Shown piece by piece: positions 37,832-51,000 of a stretch of DNA of 64,000 nucleotides. A program made the position numbers and the translations under genes. The notes beneath the pieces are model-generated. The model had not been told where the DNA came from and did not search any database. It was given only the letters and a program-made list of their open reading frames with translations. Numbering within the stretch: position 1 is the first letter of the stretch; the number at the start of each line of letters is the position of its first letter. Source of the DNA: Apostichopus japonicus (Eukaryota; Echinodermata; Holothuroidea; Aspidochirotida; Stichopodidae); NCBI RefSeq assembly GCF_037975245.1, contig NC_092561.1, forward strand, positions 4,886,001 through 4,950,000, given 5' to 3'.

Positions 37832-38752
37832 GAAGTAAGATGTTAGATTATCACGTTCGCACATGGATTAAACTAGTAATCCGTACACAAAAAGAAATTG
37901 GGAGTTCCCCACTATTCCATGATATTGGAATAGGGCAACCCCTTCAAGTTCAAAAGTTCACAATGAAAAGTTTTTAACTATCAACACGTCACCACGTGTT
38001 TGGAACTTCAGACAATAAGAATGTATCATAGGGGCTACGTAAACACGGGATTATAAACTACATACATAGGAATAGTACAGATTTATTTCTATCGTTAATC
38101 GGCTATTGTTTACCCCAGAAAATATACTTTCAATACGTACAATATCAATTTTTCGTACAAAAAATCTAAAAAATTAAAAAAGTGGCGAAAGATAACTATA
38201 AATGACATCGTGGAACCCCCAGCATTAATAAACGAATCCAATTCATTACAGCATCTACTCTCAAGTACCGCACAGCAGTGTGTACCAGTACCGTACCATA
38301 GGCTATCATAATATACCGTCCCGTGCGAAGATGGATTTAAACTGGATATACTCCCTGCGGTTTTGGCTAAAAATTTATTAAATCGTTATAATTATTATAA
38401 CAAAATGAGGTGAAATGCATAAGGGTAAGATTTTGTACATGGGAACCTTCACAATCATCGTTTGAAGAAAAATAAATAACGAAAATTTCAGAATAACTTT
38501 GAAGTCCCGTAACATGCTGAGCCCAAGTAACGTTCGATATTTGGTGTAGCCTAGGTCACGTAGTACACATAGGCCTATATTGACCCGCAGATAGTGACTG
38601 ACGGTAAATCGGTAATACTAGAGGTTAATGTGCTAATTTAATGGTTCACCTATGATGTTTTATTGTCGGACACGTCTTATTTCTTTTCATTTTTCCCTTT
38701 CTTTCTTTCCTCCTCCCTCTTCATGTTTTTGCTGTCTGTTTTTTTATTTTTT

Positions 38753-38832
38753 TTTATCTCTGCTCCAAAATTTCCCGCGAGTGACGAAGATTTATTTTTT
38801 TATCTCTGCTCCAAAATTTCCCGCGAGTGACT
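38753..38832. repeat. Short tandem duplication
   Basis: ATCTCTGCTCCAAAATTTCC with GCGAGTGAC follows occurs twice, about 50 bases apart. Confidence 0.75.
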
Positions 38833-39173
38833 AAACTTTCCCGGGAACGGGGTTCCCGTGTTACCTACTTTTTCCTTTATACACGTTTTTAGGTCTTAAA
38901 CTCACCGAAATATGCACTTGAAATAAATTCCGAATGTCGCAGTAACCCATTCTTAGTGCGATTATCGTTATGAAAAGCTGTCATTGTTTACGTTTTCCGA
39001 GGATTTCATTCTCAGTTGACCTGACCCCAAGTGAGAATCGGGCATGCGCACTCGTAACTCTGAACTCGCTTATTCTTTCCGTAATTTGTACAGGCTGTAT
39101 GTATGCAACTAAATTTCTTTCATCGTCGCTAAACATTTCAGGAGAAATGTCGTATGGCCTTTACCGGTGCTGC

Positions 39174-39538
39174 TTAAAGGCTTTGAAGACTCTCCCAAAC
39201 CGCGTGCCGCCCTCTGAAAAAAGGTTAACTTTCCGTTGCTTGCAAGTGAAGTGTTTTTCTTGTCGCTACAAAATGCAGACAGTAATCAAAACGTGATACC
39301 TTGTTATCTTTTATCTGGACCTGAGATGTCCATCGCTGCTATGTACACTGTGTTGTGGGTATTGACCGTAGCTGCATGTATTGACTGTACACTAGTGTGT
39401 AATTACCGACGGTAGCAAACTGTTTGTGTATTTTCTGGCATCGATGTGGTGTCTAACACTTCTGTTACACCTCATTCGAAACTTGGTCAGATTACCGGCA
39501 TCAGACGTTTTTTGTGCGCGAGTCTTCACTCCCTTTAA
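39174..39538. mobile_element. TTAA-flanked MITE, copy 2
   Basis: TTAA at 39174-39177 and 39535-39538. Ends AAAGGCTTTGAAGACTC and, inverted, AAAGGGAGTGAAGACTCGCG. It is inverted relative to 32020-32407 and clearly diverged from it. The plus-strand open frame across its left part is not a gene. Confidence 0.85.
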
Positions 39539-39679
39539 TTGTCTGTCAGGCCTTCTCTTCTGAAGCCCATGGATCCATTATTTTTTACATTGCATTTAAC
39601 TGTGTCAATTAGGGTGAAAGTGAATAAGGGTTTACCATTGAGAGATAAATAAAACAGCATTTCATGACCCATAGTAGTA

Positions 39680-39840
39680 ATATATTATATTATAATATTA
39701 TTATTATTGTTATTATTAGGCTATTATTAGTAGTAGTAGTGTTAGCATATTATTATTATTATGATAATTATTATTATTATTATTATTATCATCATTGTTA
39801 TCATTATTATTATTGTTGTTGTTATTACTGTTTTTGTTGC

Positions 39841-39883
<43 letters not shown>
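39680..39883. repeat. (ATT)n-type trinucleotide microsatellite
   Basis: Interrupted ATT/GTT/AGT repeats, purest at about 39845-39883. Confidence 0.92.
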
Positions 39884-39884
<1 letters not shown>

Positions 39885-39958
39885 GACTTTGGCCACTATG
39901 TTTTTGTCTTCTCCTTAGCGTATAGTAACATTAAAACCAAAGAAGATTGCTAAATAAA

Positions 39959-40551
39959 CTAAAACGAATGACAGCGAATAACCGAATGACAGTTGACTTT
40001 GTACAGGGTTAATTATCATTCGCGAATGACAGCGAATGACAACGAAGGACCACGAAGGACGGTAGTGAGTGGAGGTACAATGATTAACGGAGTGGAGTAA
40101 ATGCGGTTATTGGTTTTCTGCGCAAAAAGGATATGTGGATAAACGCATGTTACGTGGTTGAAGGGTTTTTGGTGTAATTTACCGATAGAAACCACAGGGC
40201 CGCCCCATAACTGGCGCAAATTTTCTCCTATCCAGTCCTCTTTGCACCCCCCCCCCCATAGAAATGTCCAATATAAAAAATATTGATATAAAAATATCAA
40301 ACTCTTCCTGAAATTTTTAGCCGTTTCAAGATGATAGTATTGTTAGTTTCTAACAATTAATATCGGGGAAAAAAATGACGTTAAATTTACTTTTTAAAAT
40401 AAGACTTACAATTTCGCTTACTCTACTTGATCTGTAGCCACGCACTTCGCGTCCACTCGGTTTGCGAGGCTTTAATATACCCAACAAGTCTGAACTGTGA
40501 TATCCGGTTGAAGCATATGTCTGTGCTGTCATTCATTGTCATTCGTTTTAG
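39959..40551. repeat. Foldback-like segment with GAATGACA motifs
   Basis: CTAAAACGAATGACA at 39959-39973 is matched by its exact reverse complement at 40537-40551. Between them GAATGACAGCGAAT-type words recur at the left end. A hAT-like MITE lies just outside at 40583. Weak evidence for a small inverted-repeat element. Confidence 0.45.
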
Positions 40552-40582
40552 TCAACGCAATTTTTTAGTGTGTACAACATAT

Positions 40583-40853
40583 CAGTGGCGTAGGAAGGTA
40601 CTTTTGAGTGGGGGGGGGCTGAAGAATGATGACCGGCCTGGGGAGGGGTCTAAGGGGAGGGGGTGTCCTCCTCCCCTTTGGAATTTTTTGCATGGTGCTC
40701 CAAATGAGATTTTGTTCTCATTTGGAAATAAAAAAGGGGTTTTCTGACTTGCGAAGCGGGGAGGGGGGGGGGGCCGAATGATACTTCCGCCCTTCACATT
40801 TTTCACTGGGGGCTGGCGCCCCCCAGCCCCCCCCCCCGGTTCCTACGCCCTTG
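40583..40853. mobile_element. hAT-like MITE (family CAGTGGCGTAGG), copy 2
   Basis: The exact 8-bp TSD CAACATAT is at 40575-40582 and 40854-40861. It starts CAGTGGCGTAGGAAGG and ends CCTACGCCCTTG. It is a shorter (271-bp) version of 4031-4387 in the opposite orientation, with the middle deleted. Confidence 0.9.
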
Positions 40854-40861
40854 CAACATAT

Positions 40862-42679
40862 TGTCATTCGTTATATGTAACGCAATTTTCATTCGTTTTA
40901 GTAACACCCTCGTTCAGCCATTCCAGATTTCATGATATTTACACATTGGCCCCTCAGTTGCATATAGAAATTTCGATATAACTTAGGTCGTTATTTGTGA
41001 TGTATAACGGAATATACTTTTGAGATAAAAAGTGAAATTTTGATAAATGAAAGAAAAGGATGTAATTTCGAGGAACGAGTCTATATCGTCAGTTCGCCAC
41101 AGTCCATTACAATTAAATTAAAGACCAAAGTCAATATGATGTCAGATTATTAGGTTCAGTGCCTGTACAGACTGACTGCATGTACATTTTTTATCAGTTC
41201 TTCTATTGTCTATTTATATGGTGCACCCACATACAGTACGTAGGCCAATCAAAATGAAGTATTTGGTCACGCGCACTGTTTAAATGTTTTGTATAAACAT
41301 CACTACTACAGTACTACAGCTGTACGGTACACGCTATGTGTACCGCTGTAATAATCCTACACATACTAGGTTTCAACGCTCTACTGCACTAGCCTAATAC
41401 TAATAGGCCTTTCGTAATTCCAATCGACACGTCGGAATCATACGGTCGTAGAGTAAAGTTTATTTTTAATTTGGTAAGTATGTTTTGTGTATATATCGTA
41501 AAGCACGATCTCCTACATTTTCTTTGTATCAAATACCAAATCTGAATGAAGAATTCCCAAATGAAATGAACACTCACAAACCACTATATAACTTAGGCCT
41601 AACCTAGCCTAATTATCTGTACACATAACTTAGTGCAAGGGCCTGACGTTTCGATCCTAGCAAGTAGCAGGATCCTACCAGTTTAATGTACTAAGACTCG
41701 AGTACAGGTAGGAAGAAATGGGATTTAGCCAGGGCCCAGGTCTTTCATTAGGTCTGACATGTAACTTGGCTATAGGCCTAGGCTAATGAGTAAAACTAAA
41801 TAAGTACACTAAATAAGTGTGCGAATGTTAGGCTAGCCTAAGTACAGTGTGATAAACTTCACAGCCCATCATTGTTATGAAACAGAAAGGTAAAAGCCAT
41901 CTTTCATGTACTTTGACTAATATTTCTTAAATATTTTTAGTTTCTTAATATCCATCAATTGGCCAAAAATGTTGGCATAAAAAGTACATTGCCATGGTGC
42001 TGTTAATAGTTTATATGTTTGTCCAAAATGGTTTGATAATTAATAGAATGCATTTTAGGTCCCAACATAGTTTATATGTCAATTTTCATTATATAAGACT
42101 TATAGAAAAAGGATGATTAAATAAGAATTTAAGGATCAAGAGTATGTGAGTGCTGGTAATGTTTCCTTCTCGAGCTTTCGATTCTCAAGATAATTCACCT
42201 TCACAGTACATCTAGCCTATATGTTTAATATTGAACATAGCCCAAGTATTAATGTCAGCAATCATTAACTTCAACCGTCATTTACACAACAAGCAAAGCA
42301 AAGCATCACAAACTTGAATGCATTGTAAATGTAAAATTTTACAACCTGAAAGTGTTATCTTTCTCTGTTCATGAGAAGATGGTCCCATTCTAGATGTCAT
42401 TCATCCACTTTTTGGTGCCAGTGATATTTAAATGGTTATGGTATTTTCAGACACAGGCCCTCTCCTCTGTATTGTACATGGACTGCAGCTAGCACTGCGC
42501 TGTCTTTAAGTGGCCTCCGTCTAAGACTATCACACTAAATTTTGCACCTACATTAAGTTTTCTGCCCTCATAGGTTTCATATAAATTTAATTTTCCATTT
42601 TTCATTAAGTCATTAAATTTCTGTTGTTCAAAGGTTTCATGCTCTACTGTACACATGTGTATTACACTCCACAGTAAAG
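40862..42679. other. Region upstream of KIF18
   Basis: No coding exon was recognised. It should contain the promoter and any 5' non-coding exon. TCCACAG just before the ATG at 42680 could be an acceptor, which would put a non-coding exon upstream. A retroelement-like motif lies at 41638-41690. Confidence 0.4.
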
Positions 42680-45600
42680 ATGCCATCTAAATCTCCTAGA
42701 AACTTAAGGACTCCTTCCAGAGGTGGAAGGGGTCACCTCAAAGTATGCAGCAGCCAACATCCCGATGACCAGTGCGGTGCAGACAACAGCAATGTACGGG
42801 TTGTGGTCAGACTTCGTCCAATGAATGATCGGGAGACCCAAGCCAACTCAAACAGCATCATCCATGTCCTGGATGAGAACGTTCTCATTTTCGACCCAAA
42901 GCCAGAAAACTCTCCCAGTCACTTTTATCACGGTAAGAGAGTCCGGCACAGAAACATGCTGAAGAGGAAAAACAGAGATCTGAGGTTCGCTTTCGACCAT
43001 GTCTTCGATGGGAGCTCCACCCAAGATTACGTGTATGAAAACACCACAAGGACTATTGTTGACAGTGTGCTGAATGGGTTCAATGCCTCAGGTATAGTCT
43101 TATACTTATAGAAGCATATTGATTGCATTATAACTTTCATGCAAGTCGCTTTAAATATCTGGCATCCTCAGAACTTCCATCATATTGTCAAAGATAGAAA
43201 TGTATGACATTATAGGCCTGTTTAATTCATTCCGTACGACAGTAGCAGTGTATCCAACGTAGAAGTATCGGTCTGTCGGCACAGGATCAGTTCGTTTTCG
43301 ACACTTCTTGGACACGTATTGCAACTGACAAGAATAATCACTGTCTAGATACATACCTGCACAATGAAAGCTAAAATAAAAAACAAGCTTACCGTACTTA
43401 TATTTATTAGTCATATTTATAATATTTATTTTATAATTAATATTTATAATTTATAATCATATGCGGCTATGCATCCATTGGCCTGAATTGGTATCAATGT
43501 CACTTGTATTCAAAATTTTGACAAAATACTGTATGCCCTCCAACGTCTTTATTGTAGATTTGACTTGTCAAACTTGTGGAGCTCTTTCAATGTAAGTACT
43601 ATATCTTCTCTACAACTATACATGTATACTTGCATGTGCTGCTTTTCATTAACAGTGTTTGCGTATGGAGCCACTGGGGCAGGTAAAACACACACAATGC
43701 TGGGTGCAGGTTCAGAATCACCTGGTGTCATTTATCTGACCATGGTGGAACTGTACCAGAAGATAAGTGCCATGCAGAGTGAGAAGTCCTGTAATGTTAC
43801 CGTGTCTTACTTGGAGGTAAGTTTTTCACTTGGGTGAGTTATTCCATTCCTACTCGAAGGGTCGCGACTCCTGCTCGCGAGTCAGTTGACTCGAGCAATG
43901 TGTTCCGCTCACTTGGGGTCGTGACTGTTTTCAAAGATTCTTCGTTGAAAGCCACATTCAAAAAATGACAACGCCGTAGTCACCAGTACGCAATCCTATC
44001 CTTCCATTGACAAACTGAATTCGTTCATTAGCGTAAAAGCGAGCCTCTTTCAAACTCTATCAGATTTGGCGCATTATGCCAAGTATAAACTATGTCATGT
44101 ACAAGATGCTCTCGCATGTTGCAAGACAAGTTTGCTGTTGTTTTGACTATTTTCTCAAAAATCACAGTTTTTTTTTTGTCAGAGATAAATAGGCAAATTA
44201 ACTTACTGTAGTAAGAAAACTGGTCCTGTTGTTAAAATTTAAGATACTGTGTGTCCAGTACTGTTACACTACCAATTGCAAATTACAGTATGCCCTTCTT
44301 ATCCTATTCATATGCATTTATTATTTGGTCAAAATGGGACACAGGAGAATTGCTTTATGTGTCCTGCAGACTCACACTATGTATCAGAATGAATTTCCAG
44401 GAATGAATCTGTTATTGCTTGTACCGTATAATTATTTATGGATGGCATACAGCACCCATTTGTATACAAAAAAAAACGTTTTAAACATACATGTTATTTG
44501 AGACTATATTTATCCTTTTGAGTCTCTTTTAAGATTAGTGTTGGTTTCTGAGGAACTGACCTAACGGTCTAGATGTATTAGACTAAGCATTCCAGCCACT
44601 TTGATTGATGAGCCTGAGAGGTTCAATGGGGCATTTTCCACAAATTCAATGTGACTTGGACAGAAATGAGTGGTTTTTCAATGGTCTGTTAAATATATAT
44701 CAATAACAAGTTTGTTTCTACATTTTTTTAGACTTGAAATATTTGGAAAGTTTTGTAACTGAAATCAAACACGCAAACCAATTATAATTATTATTTTACA
44801 TGTGCAGGTTTACAATGAAACTGTAAAGGATTTGATAAAGCCATCTGGCCCGTTAGCAATAAGAGAAGATCCCCAGAATGGTGTTCTGGTCAGTGGTTTG
44901 TCAGTTCACAAGGTAATTATTTATTTCACTCTCCTTTCTCTCTTTGCCATTTTTCTTTGGGGGCTTTGTAAAATGTTAACAACACTTTCCTCACCCCTTT
45001 TCCCTCCCCCACTCCCCTACATCATTTGCGACTCGTCCCAACCCTCTAAAATCACAGCTGAAACTTGTTTCGCAGATCTAAATAAAAATTGTTTTCCAAA
45101 CATGAATGAGATCTAAGATTATAAACGTCTTTATTTATTTTTTCATTTTTTTGGAACGCGACTTGAATTTTTCTCTGTTTGTTGTTATTTGTGTCCAGCC
45201 CAAGAGTGCGGAGGAACTTTTCCAAATGTTAGAGTTTGGCAACCAGAACAGGACTCAGCACCCTACAGATGCAAACAAACAGTCATCGCGGTCACATGCC
45301 GTGTTCCAGGTACAGTAAATAGTACATACAGTATCTTGCCTCTGTACGGACCTTAATGTTCACTTTTACAAAATGTTGATGCACCTTTAAGCCAACTTTG
45401 CGTTAATTTGGGATACCAGGGTGGGTAGACAGTGTAACCACTGAGAGAAATATTTGCCATAAACCTCATCTCAATATTCATGCCCAGTAGTTGAATCACA
45501 CATGTAGTCTCTGTGTCATAGACTAGGTGTTCTTCAAACAGTTTACTTTTTGTTTATAATATCCTTGTTAATTTACCTGTGAAATGTGATTCAGCTCTTG

Positions 45601-48099
45601 AATGCATGCTGTCAATATTCTCTGTACCTATTTTTTTTATTTTTTTTTTTAATAAAAAAATTGTATTTTCTTCTGTGGATGAGTGATTTTAATATTTTGA
45701 ATCTAAAGAAAGAAAATTGCAAGCTGAATTGCCATGATGACATCATTCAAAATACTGTTGCCAGATGCATTCACAAAAATATCAAGTTTGAGGAATTCCA
45801 TCATTGTGCCCCAAAAAAAATTGTTATGAGATTGTCGTTTACAACCTAATTTTGTTAAGCAATCAACTTCGGCCAACAGTATATTTCTTTAAGAATAAGA
45901 GACTTAACCATGACCCCTGATTTAATTATAGACACCCCCCACCCCTGCCTCACCCACCTGATTGCACATCTTTTACAGTAATTGCCAAGATCTATAAAAG
46001 CATCCTCATAGTCACAGTAAGTTTTACTTGAAAGATACAATTTTCAACCACTGAAACAGGTAAAAAAAAATTGCTTTTGAAATGAAACGGTGCCTTCATA
46101 AAACTGCTGATCCTGTGACGAAAAAAAAAATCTGTTTTATTTTCAAATACAACCTTACAGGTTTTTGTAAGACAGAAGGACAGAACCGCCGGTCTAAAGG
46201 CAGATGTAGGCCTGGCCAAGATGTCCCTGATCGACCTGGCAGGCTCAGAAAGAGCGACTGTAACCACCAACAGGGGAGCCAGGTTCAGGGAAGGAGCTAA
46301 TATCAACAAGTCTCTACTGGCCCTCGGAAATTGCATCAACGCTTTAGCTGACGCTAAGGTATAGTAGGTCTTGAAAATGTCTGAGAACTTGCAGGCTTTA
46401 AGATTGTTTGACATAAAAAATACCTAATCTCACCTTTTTTGTACACATGCTCATTAGACACACTTAACACTTTCCAAGGCCCCACCCCCCCTCAAGATAT
46501 ATCCTTTTAATGACCACCAATTGGTCAGGCACTGTGTCAAAAAGCTGTAGCAGCTGCAAAATCCCTTGCAGCAAGGCTGCATAATTACCAACAATATCAG
46601 AGATTATCTCTATGGATCAGAAGTGTTTTAATGTGTGGAACTGTGGTATCTACTGTGCCAAACTGCACAACACAAAATATTTCATACCATGCAGGATGTT
46701 GCACCACCCATTAGCACCTTTCTGCTTCGACACACTGCCCTACATCGCCTCTGTCTAAGACAAACTTCGCAAATCACATGCTGTCTGGGGACGTTAGTCA
46801 GGGGAAGTGAAATGATTGTAATAACGTACTGTAGGTACACGTCTTCTTTGAATTGACGTGTATTAAATTATAAGTTAACATCCCATGCCCTGTTCAAAAA
46901 GGGGGGAATCCTCTCCAATTAGCGTTGTGCGGTAGTGCAATTTCCCACAACCGGTAGTGTTGCAACATGAATCCCGGTATCGGAACTACTGCCGGGATTT
47001 TCCTCAACATTTCATCTATGGTTCAGGCACTTAGTTACGAGACTTTCAATGTTATACATTCAATGGCATAGCCTTGGCCATGTACATACTCTAACAAGCA
47101 CGGTTATAACAAAAACATCCAAAATAACGCGCTATATAATTAGGGCCTTTGTTTTTAACATACACTTTCAAAAGAAACGCACAAACCTTGGCAAAAAGCA
47201 CCCCACACCATCCTTCATTCATACAGACTCCAATGCACATTACCATCTGCGAAACAAACTGAGTAATACCACTCTTTGCTGGTCATTGTATCGAAGCATC
47301 TCTTTTCCTTTCTTCTTTTTTTAACACAGAGAAAGGGTCACGTCCCATACAGGAACAGCAAACTGACAAGACTTCTCAAAGATTCCCTCGGTGGGAACTG
47401 CAAAACTGTTATGATCGCTGCAATCAGGTACATAATGACTTTTTCATAAACTTTGTTTTATCTTGCAGATAACTTGTTCTCATCATATTTTAGCCACGAA
47501 TTCTGTCCTCTTTTTAAAGTAAAATTGTCAGATGATCATGATTGTCACAAAAATTACCAATATTGATTAATTTATGTTTAAAATAAAATAAAACTGTTAG
47601 CAAACTGCTTATCCACTAGAGAGCCTGTGTATGAGAATGTGTAAAAGTAAGTTGGCCTGACGTTTCAATCCTAGCAGGATCTTCTTCAAAGGCTGAATGA
47701 CAAGTAACAGTAACAGAAGGGACAAAAACACGCACAGAATACAGACAGGTTAATCAGCATGATGAACACAAAGAGATAGATGTGAGGGGATTATTAGACA
47801 AGGGATGGAGAGAAGAAAGAAAGAAACCAACAGGGGAAGAGGAGAGGTAGGAGATAAACATTGGAGGGACAAAGAGAGGATTAAGGGAAGGGGGTAGGGA
47901 ATTAGGGTCATTTATGTTTACTCCAATTTTTGTTTGTTTTTTGTCTAGTCCATCTCATCTTAGTTTCGAGGACACTTACAATACCTTGCGGTATGCCAAC
48001 AGGACCAAGGACATAAAAACTAACCTCAAGAGGAACATCATCAGCGTCAACTACCACGTCACCAAATACGCCAAGATCGTCGACGAACTCAGAGCGGAG
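42680..48099 (+). CDS. KIF18: KIF18-like motor domain and neck (exons 1-7)
   Basis: Exon 1 has a 37-residue N-terminal extension before VRVVVRLRP, longer than I expect for vertebrate KIF18A. The exon 2 acceptor completes Val before [11 protein letters not shown]. Exon 6 carries [19 protein letters not shown], and exon 7 [20 protein letters not shown], the end of the motor core. The exon 7 donor GAG|gttcgt is the least typical in the gene, but reading on meets only unrelated sequence while splicing to 48410 restores [10 protein letters not shown]. Confidence 0.92.
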
Positions 48100-51000
48100 G
48101 TTCGTGGTCCTGCTAACTTTCCCTTTTTTGACATCGGAACGTTATTTTTCTTACCCGAGCCTTTGATGACATTATTCATTTGTGAATGGTTGTTTGGTAC
48201 AAATTCCATGGTCAGCCAATCATTTTTTCTTTGCCAATTGAAACTTTTTGAAAATTTCACAGTCAAGTTTCTGTTCTTGATATGATTTGTTTTCATTCTT
48301 CTCTATGTATGTAGGCCTACCCACCCAAACTAAGATGTTTAAGTTTAAGAGCAACTTGAACCTGATGTTAATTTGCCTCTTTTTCCTACACAATATCTTT
48401 TATTTTTAGGTGGCTGAACTGAAAACAAAATTGAAGAAGCAAGACTCACAAAGCAGTTTGTCCACTGCTGTCATCCCTCAGCCAGATGAAAAGACCTTAA
48501 GGTATAATAAAAAATACTAAAAAAAAACAGGTCTCTTGGCTTCACTTCTCCATCAATACAATATGTTTCCTAGATATGTACCAGAAACAGATACAAAGTT
48601 CCAGGGTAGTGCTATGAGAATATGATGCGGTCCTTATTACCAAACTAGTCTCCAAACTTTGGGTTGCGACTTACGACTGGGTTGCGGGATAACTTACAGA
48701 GGCCTGCGGGATATTTTTTAAGAAAAATAATTCTTCATGACTGGTGAAGGATCGGTTGACAAAACAAAAGATTCTTTAACATCTTTTCAAGTTTGAGCCT
48801 CTTTTACATTGACACATAGATGATAGTGCAATATTCAGCTCTACATTTAGTCATTATAATTTGTGCACTATGAAAATCCTACTATTGAAATTCTTATTTC
48901 TGAAGGGATCATTCCGTGAAGGTACATTTGAATATTTTTTAAATAAAGTTGTAGCAGATTAATATTTGGATACAATACTGTTGACCTTCAAGGAAATTCA
49001 GTGATCTTAGGACATGACATGCTTTTTGCTTATCCCCACAACCCCCCCCCCCCCCCCTCCAGGTACCAGCTAGAATTCAACAAAATCTTCAGTCAGAGAA
49101 CCAGCATGAGAAAGGAGCTGTTGGAGTTGGAATCGTCCGACAGAAACTTGACGGCAAAGATAATGAGGAAGGAGATGATCGCCGAGAGGATAAAGCTGAT
49201 TCACGGTGATTCCTCTCTCGGAGAAAAGGTATAAACTGTTTATCTGGCCTGGGAATGGTTCATAAATTAGTCTACTTATGTAAAGATGAACGAAATGGAG
49301 GTATTTCTATCTTCTAGCATGGGAGTTCATCCTTCGGACCAATGGCACATGCTGCTTGTGTGACCGACGGTTTGGTATGTAGTATAACAGTATAAACTGT
49401 TTATCTGGCCTGGGAATGGTTCATAAATTAGTCTACTTATGTAAAGATGAACGAAATGGAGGTATTTCTATCTTCTAGCATGGGAGTTCATCCTTCGGAC
49501 CAATGGCACATGCTGCTTGTGTGACCGACGGTTTGGTATGTAGTATAACAGATGGACGAACAAGAGATATATTAAACATGGCAGTTTTTCTTTCCAAGAG
49601 AAGGTGTAATAGTGTTTGTCTAACATGCAGAATGTTCACATTAGTTCAAGTAAAAGCTGAAAAAGTCTGAGGAATCAAGAGGGATTCCAAATTTCTGTTA
49701 AAGAGGAATGACCAGGCTGTCCAGTAATCCTACTTCACCTACATTTTGATTTTTGAAAAGATATCAAAATGTCGAGAATTGCTGTGAGAGTTTGTGCTTC
49801 GTCTGTTCTAGTATGAAAATGTAAACAATTTTGGGAATTTTTTTTTTTTCTTTCGTGGCATCTCATACGAAGTGGGCAACACAAAAATATAAATAAATAG
49901 TTCAGTGTTTTCTCAGTAATGCTGACTTTTGGGAATCATTTAGTTATCCCACATGATCATGAATAATGTTGCTATGTGTCAGCTACAGTCTTATTTTTTC
50001 CCTTACTAAGTTTTGCTTCCAGTGTCCTACTACTTTGAACTACTTTGTGCACAATTTTCATTTCTATACTTGTACTACTTTTTCATTTGGGAGTGCTGGA
50101 TAACCTGAAACTACGAGTCTAGCTTATGTCTAAATAATGGAAACAGTAGCACAAACAGAGGATGGTAGCAGGGTTATTTCTTGTAAATATACTACTTCTT
50201 TAAACCGATAGTCGATAACTTCTCCTTACGTTTTGCATATTTTTCTCCAGACCACATCCAAATTTGAAAAGGTCATTTCGTCCACGAGAAAACGTCAGGA
50301 AAGGCTCAAGGAGAGAAAAGCAGCGGTTGAGTTGAGATGTCAGGAAAACGAAGTTGTGCTCCAGGGACTGAATGAAGATGTCAAGAAGACTGGACCCGTG
50401 TCAGATGTAAGTTTGCAGATTCCATATATCCTTCACTCCCATACGTTCTCCCACTTCTCCTTCCTCCCATACCATCTCCTTCCTCCCATACCTTCTCCTC
50501 TCCCATTCCTACTCCCACTTCTCCCATACCTTCTCCTCTCCTGTACCTACTCCCACTTCTCCCATCCCCCATACCTTCCCCCACTTCTCCCCTCCCACAC
50601 CTTATCCCACCTCCCATACCTTCTCCCCTCCTATACTTTCTCCCACTTCTCTCCCATACCTTCTCCTCCCATGCCTTCTCCCACTTCTCATCTCCCATAC
50701 CTACTCCCACCTCCCATACCTTTCCCACTTCCTCTGCCCTCCCATACCTTCTCCCACCTCCCATACCGTCTCCCGCTTCTCATCTCCCATACCTACTCCC
50801 ACCTCCCATACCTTTCCCACTTCCTCCGTCCTCCCATACCTTCTCCCACTTCTCTTTCCCTCTCACACTTCTCCTTCCCTCCCTTTTTTAAATGGTTCTA
50901 GCTTGTTATCATGAACATTTGATGCAGACTTTCAATGTGATTACAAATCCACATGTACAAGTACATGACATGGTTTCTCCAAGTAGCCTACAAGGAAGGA

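Larger units (their letters stand above)
36427..39074. mobile_element. Candidate DNA transposon bounded by 21-bp inverted repeats
   Basis: AATAAGCGAGTTCAGAGTTAC at 36427-36447 has its exact reverse complement at 39054-39074, and weaker inverted similarity (GGTCAAC, TGCGCA) continues inward. The interval encloses the broken SAP-domain ORF. No clear target-site duplication was found, so superfamily and exact ends are open. Confidence 0.5.

Noticed and set aside
39664-39918. Tyr-rich plus-strand ORF
   Set aside because: Translation of an ATT microsatellite.
50233-50901. 222-codon ORF extending KIF18 exon 10
   Set aside because: After 50406 it runs into a CT minisatellite; the donor GAT|gtaagt and the phase match to 51332 support splicing.
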